From Phenylobacterium deserti (GTDB lineage: Bacteria; Pseudomonadota; Alphaproteobacteria; Caulobacterales; Caulobacteraceae), in assembly GCA_945874825.1 (NCBI GenBank), contig CAMCIK010000001.1, forward strand, positions 62,001 to 126,000: a stretch of 64,000 nt of DNA, read 5' to 3'. Shown one piece after another: positions 34,644 to 43,308 of the stretch; the first letter of the stretch is position 1, and each line of letters begins with the position of its first letter. A program made the position numbers and the translations under genes. Below the pieces are notes generated by a model. It did not search any database. It was not told where the DNA came from and was given only the letters and a program-made list of their open reading frames with translations.

Positions 34644-35846
34644 ATGGCTGATTTTGGAGGCGGTGATCCGGAAGCTTTCCGCAAGGAAGTGCGCGAATGG
34701 GTCGATGCCAATTTCCCCGCCGAGCTGAAGGGCCGGCCCAACCCGATGATGCGCGAGGAGCGCGCCAAGCCGTCCGAGGCCCAGGAAGCCTGGCGCAAGG
34801 CGGTCGGCGCCAAGGGATGGGGCACCCCCACCTGGCCCAGCCAGTACGGCGGCGGCGGCCTCGGGACGGCCGAGGCCCGGATCATCCAGCAGGAGTTCGG
34901 ACGCGCCGGGGCCTATAATCCCATCGGCGGCATGGGCGTTATGATGTTCGGCCCTACCCTCCTGGAGTACGGCACCGAGGACCAGAAGCTTGAGCACATC
35001 CCGCCGATCTGCCGCGGCGACGTGCAGTGGTGCCAGGGCTTCTCCGAGCCAGGCGCCGGTTCGGACCTTGCGGCCCTCCAGACCCGCGCCGAGGACAAGG
35101 GCGACCACTTCCTGATCAACGGCCAGAAGATCTGGACCTCCGGTGCTCAATACGCCGACTGGTGCTTCTGCCTAGTGCGCACCGACACCAGCAAGAAGCA
35201 TGAAGGCATTTCCTTCGTGCTCTTCACCATGCACCAGCCGGGCGTCGAAGTCCGGCCGATCAAGCTGATCGCCGGCAGCTCGCCCTTCTGCGAGACCTTC
35301 TTCACCGACGTCCGCGCCGACAAGAAGAACCTGGTCGGGCCGCTGAATGGCGGCTGGACCATCGCCAAGCGTCTCCTCCAGCATGAGCGCGGCGGTCTGT
35401 CCGGCGCTGGCGGCGGCGGTATGGGCGGCCGGTCCCTTGTGGACCTTGCCCGCGAATATGTCGGCGTGGATGCCCAGGGCCGGATCGCCGATCCCGACCT
35501 GCGCACCCGCGTCGTCCAGCACGAGATCGAGGGCCGTTCATTCCAGCAGACCGCCCTGCGCGCCATGCTGGAAAGCAAGGGCAATTCAGGCCCCAGCGCG
35601 GCGACCTCGATCATGAAGAACGCCGGGACGAGCTGGATGCAGCTGCGTCACGAGCTCACCCTCGAGATCATGGGCCACCAGGGCCTGGGCTGGGAGGGCG
35701 ACGCCTTCAAGCCCGAGGAACTGGGCGCTGTCCGTGGTTGGTTGGGAGGCAAGGCCTTCACGATCTACGGTGGCAGCCAGGAGGTGCAGAGCAACATCAT
35801 CTCCAAGCGCATCCTCGGCCTGCCCGACCTCACCCAGCACAACTGA
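34644..35846 (+). CDS. Acyl-CoA dehydrogenase, paralogue 4
   Basis: 400 aa. The signature is GFSEPGAGSDLAA, and the C-terminal block is TIYGGSQEVQSNII with SKRILGLPDLTQ, very close to paralogue 3. A glycine-rich insert (GAGGGGMGG) lies around residue 255. AGAGGAGA lies before the ATG, and the gap to paralogue 3 is 26 bp. It precedes the signature-lacking fifth member and is the best candidate to pair with it. Confidence 0.93.
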   Translation: MADFGGGDPEAFRKEVREWVDANFPAELKGRPNPMMREERAKPSEAQEAWRKAVGAKGWGTPTWPSQYGGGGLGTAEARIIQQEFGRAGAYNPIGGMGVMMFGPTLLEYGTEDQKLEHIPPICRGDVQWCQGFSEPGAGSDLAALQTRAEDKGDHFLINGQKIWTSGAQYADWCFCLVRTDTSKKHEGISFVLFTMHQPGVEVRPIKLIAGSSPFCETFFTDVRADKKNLVGPLNGGWTIAKRLLQHERGGLSGAGGGGMGGRSLVDLAREYVGVDAQGRIADPDLRTRVVQHEIEGRSFQQTALRAMLESKGNSGPSAATSIMKNAGTSWMQLRHELTLEIMGHQGLGWEGDAFKPEELGAVRGWLGGKAFTIYGGSQEVQSNIISKRILGLPDLTQHN

Positions 35847-35882
35847 CATCCCCCGACACGACGAGATTAAGGATCAACTGAA

Positions 35883-37019
35883 ATGGCCGTTCTGAACGAA
35901 GAACAGAGCATGCTCCGCGACGCTGCGAAGAGCTGGACCCAGGAAAAGAGCCCAGTCACCGCCTTCCGCAAGATGCGCGACTCCGGCGTCGAGATTGGAT
36001 ACGACGCCCAGGCCTGGAACGAGATGGCCGAGATGGGCTGGGCCGGGGTGATCATCCCAGAGGAATACGGTGGCTCAGCCTTCGGCTACCTCTCCATTGG
36101 CCTCATCCTCGAGGAAATGGGCAGGAACCTGACCGCGTCACCTCTGATCGCCTCGGGCGTGGGTGCCGCCTCGGCCCTGGTTCTGGGGGGCTCCGACGCC
36201 CAGAAGTCCGAATGGCTGCCGAAGATCGCTGACGGTTCTGTCGTCGGTGCCCTCGCGGTGGACGAAGGCGCGCACCACGCTCCGGAGAAGGTCGCCCTGG
36301 CCGCGACCAAGTCCGGCACCGGCTACAGCCTCTCGGGCGCCAAGTCCTTCGTGATCGAGGGCCTGGCCGCCAACCTGCTGGTGGTTTCCGCCCGCACCTC
36401 CGGCACACCGGGCGACAAGGACGGGATTACCCTGTTCCTCGTGCCCGCCGACGCCAAGGGCGTGAGCCGCAAGCGTCTCGCCCTGGCGGACAGCCGTGGC
36501 GCAGCCAACATCACCTTCGACAAGGTCGAAGTGGGTGCCGACGCCGTGCTGGGTGCCGTCGACAAGGGCTGGGACGTCCTGGAGAAGACCCTCGACCGCG
36601 TCCGCGCCGCCCTCGCGGCCGAGATGCTGGGCGCTGCCAACCAGGCCTTCGAGACCACCCTGGACTACCTCAAGGTCCGGGTGCAGTTCGGCCAGGTGAT
36701 CGGCTCCTTCCAGGCCCTGCAGCACCGCGCCGCCAAGATGTTCACCGACCTGGAACTGGCCCGCAGCGCCGTCGAGGCGGCTCTCCAGGCCATCGACGCC
36801 GACAGCCCCGACGTGCCGGAGCTGGTGTCCTTGTCCAAGGCCAAGATGGGTGACGTCTTCCACCTCGTCTCCAACGAGATGGTCCAGATGCATGGCGGCA
36901 TCGGCATGACCGATGCCCACGATGCCGGCTTCTACCTGAAGCGCGCCAGGGCGGCCGAGGCGGCCTTTGGCAGCCAGAGCTACCACCGCGACCGCTACGC
37001 CCGGATCAACGGCTACTGA
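35883..37019 (+). CDS. Acyl-CoA dehydrogenase-like protein lacking the SEPGAGSD signature
   Basis: 378 aa with the three-domain acyl-CoA dehydrogenase plan. The usual SEPxxGSD flavin signature is replaced by VDEGAHHAPEK, and the C-terminus has the form QMHGGIGMTDAHDAGFYLKR. This pattern resembles small subunits of alpha2beta2 acyl-CoA dehydrogenases known from actinobacterial steroid side-chain degradation. A non-catalytic or half-site role with one of the four upstream paralogues is inferred. It is the last gene of the run and is followed by a strong terminator. Confidence 0.88.
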   Translation: MAVLNEEQSMLRDAAKSWTQEKSPVTAFRKMRDSGVEIGYDAQAWNEMAEMGWAGVIIPEEYGGSAFGYLSIGLILEEMGRNLTASPLIASGVGAASALVLGGSDAQKSEWLPKIADGSVVGALAVDEGAHHAPEKVALAATKSGTGYSLSGAKSFVIEGLAANLLVVSARTSGTPGDKDGITLFLVPADAKGVSRKRLALADSRGAANITFDKVEVGADAVLGAVDKGWDVLEKTLDRVRAALAAEMLGAANQAFETTLDYLKVRVQFGQVIGSFQALQHRAAKMFTDLELARSAVEAALQAIDADSPDVPELVSLSKAKMGDVFHLVSNEMVQMHGGIGMTDAHDAGFYLKRARAAEAAFGSQSYHRDRYARINGY

Positions 37020-37047
37020 TCCCAGGCCGGCGCAGCCCGGAACCCAG

Positions 37048-37077
37048 CCCCCCCGGCGACCTCGCCGGGGGGGTTTT
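37048..37077 (+). terminator. Rho-independent terminator after the acyl-CoA dehydrogenase operon
   Basis: Perfect 11-bp GC-only stem (CCCCCCCGGCG at 37048-37058, CGCCGGGGGGG at 37063-37073), a 4-base loop, then TTTT. It lies 29 bp after the stop of the fifth gene. Confidence 0.9.
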
Positions 37078-37148
37078 GCGTTCTGCCAGGCGGAATTGCG
37101 GCGGCTTGCCGGTCATGTTTTGCTGAGGGCACGGCGACGGAGACTCCG

Positions 37149-38051
37149 ATGTTCCCCTTCCGACTTGCGCCCCTTGCCCTGACCCTTTGCCTCGCGGCCG
37201 GCCCAGCTGTCGCCGAAAGCATCCTCTTCGTGGGCAACAGCTTCACATTTGGCGCCACCTCTCCCGTACTTCGCTACCGGCCCGAGGTCGTGACCGACCT
37301 CAACAAGGAGGGCATCGGCGGCGTGCCGGCGATCTTCAAGGTTCTCACCTCCCAGGCGAAGCTCGACTACACGGTCAGCCTGGAGACCTCGCCCGGCAAG
37401 AACCTAGACTGGCACCTGGATAACCGCCTGCCCCTGATCGATCGTCCCTGGGACGTGGTCATCCTCCAGGGCCAGTCGACCCTCGACCTCGAAAGGCCGG
37501 GCGACCCGACCCGCCTCATCGATGGAGGCCGGCGGCTCTCGGACAGACTTGGGCAGAGGAATCCCGCGGCGCGGATTTACTATGAGGCGACCTGGTCACG
37601 GGCCGACTTGACCTACGCCAAGCCCAGCCCCTGGAAGGGCAAGCCTATTGGTGCCATGGCTAGGGACGTCCGCGCCGGCTACGACCGGGCCCGGGCGGTC
37701 TCGAAGTTCGTGCGGGGCGTCCTGCCGGTGGGCGAAGCCTGGAACCGGGCCATGGAAACCGGTGTTGCCGACCCGAACCCCTATGACGGCATCAGCTTCG
37801 GCATGGTCGACCTCTGGGGCTGGGACCAGTACCACGCCAGCTCAGCAGGGTATTACCTCAGCGCCCTGGTGATCTTCGGGGCCGTCACCGGACTTGACCC
37901 CCGAAGCTTTGGCGAGCGCGAGACTGCAGCCTACGAGCTGGGACTATCCCCCACACAGGCCAAGGGCCTTCAGGAAGCCGCCTATGCCCAGTTGCGGGCC
38001 GAGGGCCTTCTTCCCGACCTCCAGGCGACCCCGGCACGCTCGGGGCCCTAG
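37149..38051 (+). CDS. Secreted SGNH/GDSL-like hydrolase
   Basis: A signal peptide is clear (RLAPLALTLCLAAGPAVAES). The mature protein begins with ILFVGNSFTFG, where the GNS motif supplies the probable nucleophile serine. The C-terminal WDQYHASSAGYYLS holds the Asp and His of the block V DxxH motif. Length is 300 aa. It is probably a periplasmic esterase or deacetylase; the substrate is unknown. ATG 37149 follows GGAGACTCCG. It stands alone between a terminator and a convergent receiver gene. Confidence 0.8.
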   Translation: MFPFRLAPLALTLCLAAGPAVAESILFVGNSFTFGATSPVLRYRPEVVTDLNKEGIGGVPAIFKVLTSQAKLDYTVSLETSPGKNLDWHLDNRLPLIDRPWDVVILQGQSTLDLERPGDPTRLIDGGRRLSDRLGQRNPAARIYYEATWSRADLTYAKPSPWKGKPIGAMARDVRAGYDRARAVSKFVRGVLPVGEAWNRAMETGVADPNPYDGISFGMVDLWGWDQYHASSAGYYLSALVIFGAVTGLDPRSFGERETAAYELGLSPTQAKGLQEAAYAQLRAEGLLPDLQATPARSGP

Positions 38052-38095
38052 TGCCGGCTCCCTTCAGGGAAACGCCCACCAAGGCCAGGCAGGAT

Positions 38096-38569
38096 CTAGT
38101 CGAGCTCGCTGTGCGGGTAGGTCCTTCCCAGGGGCCGGCGCGGACCGTTGTAGGTCGCGGTGCGGATGAACTCGCGGTCCGGTGCGAGGGCGTGGGTAAT
38201 TCGCTCCGCCAGGGCCCGACCGGTGATCGGCTTGGCGAGGAACTGGTCGACGCCCGCCTCGAGGCAGGCCCTGACATGCTTCTCCTCAGTATGCCCGGTG
38301 GCCACAATGATCGGCACTTCGCTGAACGGATGGGATTCATCGGCCCGGAGGTTGCGGACGAAGGTCACGCCATCCATCACCGGCATCTTGAGGTCGGTGA
38401 TGATCAGGTCCGGCTTGACATGAAGGATCACCTTCTGAGCCTCGATGGCGTCGTCGGCCAGGCGGATGGAGCCAAAGCCCAGGGCGCGCAGGACCGCCGT
38501 CATGATGCTGCGCATCCCGACGTTGTCGTCGACCACCAGAACGATGAGATCCCGGCTCAGGGGAACCAT
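38096..38569 (-). CDS. Single-domain response regulator (CheY-like receiver)
   Basis: 157 aa. Receiver-domain residues are all present: the acidic pair Asp14-Asp15 (VVDDN), the phospho-acceptor Asp59 (IITDLKMPVMDG), the switch threonine in ATGHTE, and the lysine in FLAKPI. The C-terminal 35 residues after the receiver are basic and tyrosine-containing, without a DNA-binding domain. ATG 38569 is preferred; a TTG at 38575 would add two residues. No kinase gene is adjacent, so its partner cannot be named. Confidence 0.92.
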   Translation of the reverse strand: MVPLSRDLIVLVVDDNVGMRSIMTAVLRALGFGSIRLADDAIEAQKVILHVKPDLIITDLKMPVMDGVTFVRNLRADESHPFSEVPIIVATGHTEEKHVRACLEAGVDQFLAKPITGRALAERITHALAPDREFIRTATYNGPRRPLGRTYPHSELD

Positions 38570-38716
38570 TCGCAATCCAGACTCGGCTTCCTGCTGCCCG
38601 TATCTAGGCGCGGGTAGGTTGCGAGAAGGTTACGGCCCGACGGCGCGTGGGCCTCGACGCGAACGGCCGGCTACGGCAAGACAGCCTCCTGACCCCATTC
38701 GCCCGCCAGGACCGCC

Positions 38717-39139
38717 ATGACCGAAGCCCCGCCCCTCCAGGACCTCCAGAAGTCCCTCGGCCAGCAGAGGCTGGTCACCTTTCAGCCCGGCCGGGCCGCC
38801 ATCGAATACCTGGCCGGCGCCCACATGTGCCACTCCGGCGGGGTCGTGCAGGGCGGCTTCATCTGTGGCTGGATCGACGCCGCTATGGCCCACGCCGCCA
38901 TGGCCGGCGGCGGGGACATGACCCCCATGTCCCTGGAGCTGAAGGTCAGCTTCTTCGCCCCTGCCCGCCCGGGGCTGGTCATTGCCGAGGCCTGGATCGA
39001 ACGCGCCGGCAAGTCTACCTGCTTCGCCGAGGGCCGCCTCCTCAACGCCGCTGGCGAGGTCCTCGCCAAGGGCACCTCCACCATCCGCCTGATCCCCCGC
39101 GCGAAGGTGGAGGCGGGGTCAAGGGCGGCGGCGGGGTAG
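38717..39139 (+). CDS. PaaI-family hotdog thioesterase
   Basis: Acyl-CoA thioesterase fold, 140 aa. The family block HSGGVVQGGFICGWID is present around residues 38-53, followed by the LELKVSFFAPA strand. The substrate is unknown; aryl- or acyl-CoA is likely given the fold. It lies downstream of, and divergent from, the receiver gene. Confidence 0.88.
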   Translation: MTEAPPLQDLQKSLGQQRLVTFQPGRAAIEYLAGAHMCHSGGVVQGGFICGWIDAAMAHAAMAGGGDMTPMSLELKVSFFAPARPGLVIAEAWIERAGKSTCFAEGRLLNAAGEVLAKGTSTIRLIPRAKVEAGSRAAAG

Positions 39140-39274
39140 GCGCGGGCGCCCGGGTGTGGCCCCGGCGCCACCGAAACTAATCCGTCACAGGACTGTCGCC
39201 CGACGTACATGAATCCTCGCCAAGAACGGCCTTGGCTGACCAAAGGCCAAGCTCCATCTGGCAGGATGAATGGC

Positions 39275-42052
39275 ATGAAACTCCCGACCCCCTCGGCGGC
39301 GCTCCGCCTCGCCCTCCTCTGCAGCACAGCCCTGGTGGCCCCGCTTGCGGCCCAGGCCCAGGAGACGGGATCCAGCGCCGTAAGCGAGGTGGTGGTCACC
39401 GCCTCCCGGCCCATCGCCGAATCCGAAGCGGCCGCCCTGCGCACCCAGAAGGCCTCCGACTCCCTGGTGGCCGTGGCCGCCTCGGACAGCGTCGGTCGCC
39501 TGCCGGACCAGAACATTGCCCAGGCCGCGAGCCGCCTGCCCGGCGTCGCCGTCGAGCGCGACCAGGGCCAGGCCCGGTATGTGAGCCTACGCGGCGCCCC
39601 GAACTACTGGACCACCCTCAGCTTCGACGGGATCAACGTGGTCAGCCCGGAGGGTCGCGACGCCCGGTTCGACTCCGTCCCCTCAGCCATCGCCTCGCAG
39701 ATCATCGTGTCCAAGGCGGTGACGCCGGACATGCCGGGCGAGACGGTCTCGGGCAATGTCAACATCATCACCCGGTCCGCCTTCGACTATCCGGGCCTGA
39801 AGCTGGGCGGGAAGGTCGGCTACGGGATCGCCGAGCTGGGCGACAAGCCCCAGTACGAGGCCTATGGCGTCGCCTCCAACCGGTATGACCTTGGCGATGG
39901 CGAGGTCGGCTTCGTCCTGTCCGCCTCCTACTTCCAGCGGGACATGATCACTGACAACTTTGAAGTCGACTACGAACGCGTCTCGCAGGACCAGCGCCCC
40001 GGGAACCTGACCCGCTTCTGGGCGAGTGAGGCCGAGAACAAGCTCTACCGCCTGACCCGCAAGAACTGGTCGGTCTCGGCCCGGGGCGACTGGCGCCAGG
40101 GCGACAACCAAATCTCCTTCCGGTCCATCTACACCACCTTCACCGACGACGAGATGCGGGACAATTACCGCTTCGACCTCGATGACCGCCAGTCGGACCT
40201 GGCGCCCCTGACCGATGCCTGCGCCACGACAACCAACCCGACCCCGACCAACACTGGCTATGCCGATGTCTGCATCGGGAACACCCCGATGAAGGGGACC
40301 GTCTACGGGATCGACATCCGCCAGCGCTCGACCCTGCGGGCCTTCGAGCAGTCGATCTTCACCAACACACTGGAGGGCCAGCACGGCTTCGGCGACGGCT
40401 GGACCCTGAACTGGCTGGCCAACTTCACGGAGTCCAAGGACGACCGCTTCGTGGTCGGCGAGACCAATTGGGAGAGCCCCGGCACCCGCACCCTGCGGCC
40501 GACCGTCGCCTACGACTTCTCCGACCCGAACCGCTCGCGCCTGCTCCTGTCGACCACCCTGCAGCTGTCCAACCCGACCCGCTACCAGGCCGGGACGCCG
40601 GTGACGAACGTCGACACCTTCACCAAGCCGCTGACCTCCTTCACGACCCTGGATGCCGTCGACACCACCACGGCCTACACAGGCCGGGTCTGGGTGGCGA
40701 AGGAAGCGGCCTTCCTGGGCGGTGAGGCGACCTTCCGGGTCGGCCTTCAGTTCGACCAGCGGACCAAGGTCGCTGACGAAAAGAACCTGGTGCTCAACAC
40801 GGCGGCCCAGTTCGCCGCCATCGGCATACCTACCGACTACAACGCCTTCTCGCTGGACAAGGCCTTCCTCGGCGAGATCCCGATGGACTACACCTTCCGC
40901 TACTTTGATCCGGGCAAGATGGAAGCGGCATCCGACGCCGCCCGCAATGGCTATGCCTTCAAACCGGTCACCGGCAACAACTATGACGTGCGCGAGGAGG
41001 TCCTGGCCGGCTACGCCATGGGCACGGTGAAGTGGGACTGGGGCTCCGCCATCGGCGGCGTTCGGGTCGAGAACCTGAAGAATCGCGGGACCGCGGTGGC
41101 GACGGTCGGTGGCGTCACTGGCCCGATCACGGCCGAATCTGACCGCACCCTCGTCTTCCCCAGCCTGCACGTGAACGTAAACCTGGACGATACCAAGAAG
41201 CTGCGTCTGTCCTACAACAGTGGCGCGGCCCGGGCCGACTACGACCAGCTGCGCCCAAACGTGACGGTGAACGACGCCAACCAGACGATCTCGGGCGGCA
41301 ACCCGGCGGTCCGGCCCGAGCTGGCGCACGGCCTCGACGCCTACCTGGAATGGTACGTCGAGCCTCAGGGCTACCTGATGGCCGGCGTTTTCTTCAAGGA
41401 GGTGGAAGACGTCCTCTACCGCCAGACCCGGACCTTCGGCTCCGATGCCCTGAACAGCAACGGAATCGACCGGTCGGGCTACACGTACTCGGGCATCACA
41501 AACGGCGGCAACGGGAACCTGGTTGGCCTGGAGCTGGCCGCACAGTTCCAGCTGGACCCCTGGGTGGACAGCCTTGGCGTCCCGGACTGGATGGGGGGCT
41601 TCGGCATCAGCGCCAACGCCACCTTCAACAGCAGCCAGGTGCTGAAGCCGGCGATCGGCTCGATCCCGGCGCGCAAGCTGCGACTGCCGGGGACCTCCGA
41701 CGAGGTCTACAATGTCAGCGGCTACTACGAGAAGTACGGCCTTTCCCTGCGCCTCAGCTACCAGAAGCGCTCAGCCTGGCTGGACAGCTTCGCCGATGAC
41801 CTCGGCGACGCCGGCGACACCTACTGGGCCGAGGACGACGAGCTGGACTTCTCCGCCCGGTACGAGGTGAACAAGAACTTCGAGCTCTACTTCGACGCCA
41901 CTAACCTCCTTGATAACCCTGGCCGCCGCTTCGCCGAGCCCGGCAACCTGCTGACGGCCACCGGGGTCCCGACGGGCTTCACCGACATCTATACAATTGA
42001 GTGGGAACAGTTCGGCCGACGCTTCGCGGGCGGTGTTCGGGTGTCCTTTTGA
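39275..42052 (+). CDS. TonB-dependent outer-membrane receptor
   Basis: 925-aa outer-membrane transporter. Signal peptide (LRLALLCSTALVAPLAAQAQ), then a TonB-box-like SEVVVTASRP. The plug carries the blocks VGRLPDQNIAQAASRLPGV and YVSLRGAPNYWT, typical of the Xanthomonas/Caulobacter receptor subfamily. A long beta-barrel ends in GRRFAGGVRVSF with a terminal phenylalanine. The frame is open to 39209; ATG 39275 is chosen since AGGATG lies upstream and the signal peptide starts there. The overlapping phytase gene suggests import of phytate, inositol phosphates or released products. Confidence 0.93.
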   Translation: MKLPTPSAALRLALLCSTALVAPLAAQAQETGSSAVSEVVVTASRPIAESEAAALRTQKASDSLVAVAASDSVGRLPDQNIAQAASRLPGVAVERDQGQARYVSLRGAPNYWTTLSFDGINVVSPEGRDARFDSVPSAIASQIIVSKAVTPDMPGETVSGNVNIITRSAFDYPGLKLGGKVGYGIAELGDKPQYEAYGVASNRYDLGDGEVGFVLSASYFQRDMITDNFEVDYERVSQDQRPGNLTRFWASEAENKLYRLTRKNWSVSARGDWRQGDNQISFRSIYTTFTDDEMRDNYRFDLDDRQSDLAPLTDACATTTNPTPTNTGYADVCIGNTPMKGTVYGIDIRQRSTLRAFEQSIFTNTLEGQHGFGDGWTLNWLANFTESKDDRFVVGETNWESPGTRTLRPTVAYDFSDPNRSRLLLSTTLQLSNPTRYQAGTPVTNVDTFTKPLTSFTTLDAVDTTTAYTGRVWVAKEAAFLGGEATFRVGLQFDQRTKVADEKNLVLNTAAQFAAIGIPTDYNAFSLDKAFLGEIPMDYTFRYFDPGKMEAASDAARNGYAFKPVTGNNYDVREEVLAGYAMGTVKWDWGSAIGGVRVENLKNRGTAVATVGGVTGPITAESDRTLVFPSLHVNVNLDDTKKLRLSYNSGAARADYDQLRPNVTVNDANQTISGGNPAVRPELAHGLDAYLEWYVEPQGYLMAGVFFKEVEDVLYRQTRTFGSDALNSNGIDRSGYTYSGITNGGNGNLVGLELAAQFQLDPWVDSLGVPDWMGGFGISANATFNSSQVLKPAIGSIPARKLRLPGTSDEVYNVSGYYEKYGLSLRLSYQKRSAWLDSFADDLGDAGDTYWAEDDELDFSARYEVNKNFELYFDATNLLDNPGRRFAEPGNLLTATGVPTGFTDIYTIEWEQFGRRFAGGVRVSF

Positions 42053-43080
42053 TCCCGGTCGCCCGGACCCTCGGCCTCGGCCTCATTCTGGCAGGCGCGC
42101 TCTCGGCCGCCGCGGCGGCCCAGACCGTCACCGTCCCTGCCCTGGGCCAGACCGCCCCGGTGGGCACGGTGGCGGACGACGCCGCCGACGACCCCGCCAT
42201 CTGGTGGAACTCGCGTGATCCGGAGAAAAGCCTGATTGTCGGCACCGACAAGAAGGCGGGGCTTCACGTCTACCGCCTGTCCGGCGAAAGCGTGCACTTC
42301 ACCCCTGCGGGGCGGGTGAACAATGTGGACCTGGTCGACCTCGGCACCCAGGGTGTCCTTGTGGTGGCCTCAGACCGGAATGATCCGGCCGCGGCCCGCC
42401 TGAAGTTCTACCGGCTCGACACCCGCGAGGGCGCGCTTATTCCCCTCGGCGAGGCCAGCGGCGGAGCGGGCGAGGCCTACGGGGTTTGCCTGGCTGTGCT
42501 CGGCCGCCAGATCCATGCCTTCTCTGTTCTCAAGGACGGAGGCATCGTCCAGGTCCGCCTGGACCGTGGGCGCAACAAGGTGTCCGGGACGACAGTCCGG
42601 AACCTTCGCGTTCCCTCCCAGGCCGAGGGCTGCGTGGTCGATAATCGCACCCGGACCCTCTATGTGGGCGAGGAGAGGGCCGGGGTCTGGGTATTCGACG
42701 CCCGGCCCGACGCGCCTTCGGAGGGCCAACTGGCGATCCGCGCCGACGGCGCGCAGCTGGTCCCGGACGTAGAGGGCCTGGCCCTGGCACCGGAGGGCCG
42801 CACCGGGGGCTGGCTGGTGGTCTCCAGCCAGGGCGACAACGCCTACGCCCTCTACCGCCTGCCCGAGCTTGCGCCCGCAGGACGTTTCCGGATTTCTGGC
42901 GGCGAGTTGGGCTCCACCGAGGAGACCGACGGCATCGCCCTGGCCCTAGGTCGCTTCGGCCGCGCCTATCCGGAGGGGCTCTTCATCGCCCAGGACGGCG
43001 ACAACGCCCCCGACGCCCAGAACTTCAAGCTGGCCTCCTGGGCCGACATCCTGAAGGCCGTGCGGGCAGGCACGCCCTGA
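42049..43080 (+). CDS. Beta-propeller 3-phytase, secreted
   Basis: Releases phosphate from phytate, acting in the periplasm. TTG 42049 overlaps the receptor stop (TTGA) and begins a signal peptide (TLGLGLILAGALSAAAAAQ). The mature protein starts with DDAADDPAIWWN and TDKKAGLHVYRL, the first calcium/phosphate-binding blades of beta-propeller phytase. Later comes CVVDNRTRTLYVGEE. Length is 343 aa, normal for the family. Co-translation with a TonB receptor is a pattern known in this bacterial group. Confidence 0.92.
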   Translation: MIPVARTLGLGLILAGALSAAAAAQTVTVPALGQTAPVGTVADDAADDPAIWWNSRDPEKSLIVGTDKKAGLHVYRLSGESVHFTPAGRVNNVDLVDLGTQGVLVVASDRNDPAAARLKFYRLDTREGALIPLGEASGGAGEAYGVCLAVLGRQIHAFSVLKDGGIVQVRLDRGRNKVSGTTVRNLRVPSQAEGCVVDNRTRTLYVGEERAGVWVFDARPDAPSEGQLAIRADGAQLVPDVEGLALAPEGRTGGWLVVSSQGDNAYALYRLPELAPAGRFRISGGELGSTEETDGIALALGRFGRAYPEGLFIAQDGDNAPDAQNFKLASWADILKAVRAGTP

Positions 43081-43129
43081 GCCGGCCGCAAGGCGGCGGA
43101 CCTGTGGGGCTCCGGCTGCGGTAAGGGTC

Positions 43130-43204
43130 TGGAGCGGGCGGGGGGAATCGAACCCCCGACATCAAGCTTGGGAAGCTTGCGTTCTACCTCTGAACTACGC
43201 CCGC
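43130..43204 (-). tRNA. tRNA-Gly (anticodon CCC)
   Basis: 75 nt including an encoded CCA. The acceptor pair GCGGGCG/CGCCCGC, D-arm GTTC...GAAC, anticodon stem CAAGC/GCTTG with loop TTCCCAA (anticodon at 43170-43172), and T-arm GGGGG-TTCGATT-CCCCC all pair perfectly. The discriminator base is U. The anticodon CCC reads GGG codons. No repeat of its 3' end was seen nearby, so it has not served as an attachment site here. Confidence 0.97.
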
Positions 43205-43308
43205 GCTGGCCTCTCCCTTACAGCCGGTGGCGGCCAGGCTCAAGGCCACGCCTTTCCCCCGGCCGCGGCGGCCTGTAGGAAGCAGGAGACATCTGACAGC
43301 GGGTCTCC

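Noticed and set aside
39683-41329. 548-codon minus-strand frame opposite the TonB receptor
   Set aside because: Long antisense frames are expected in high-GC coding DNA; composition is rich in Gly/Val/Asp with no domain, and the plus-strand receptor is certain.
43130-43204. tRNA-Gly as an integration attachment site
   Set aside because: No duplicate of its 3' end and no integrase or composition shift in the neighbouring sequence.
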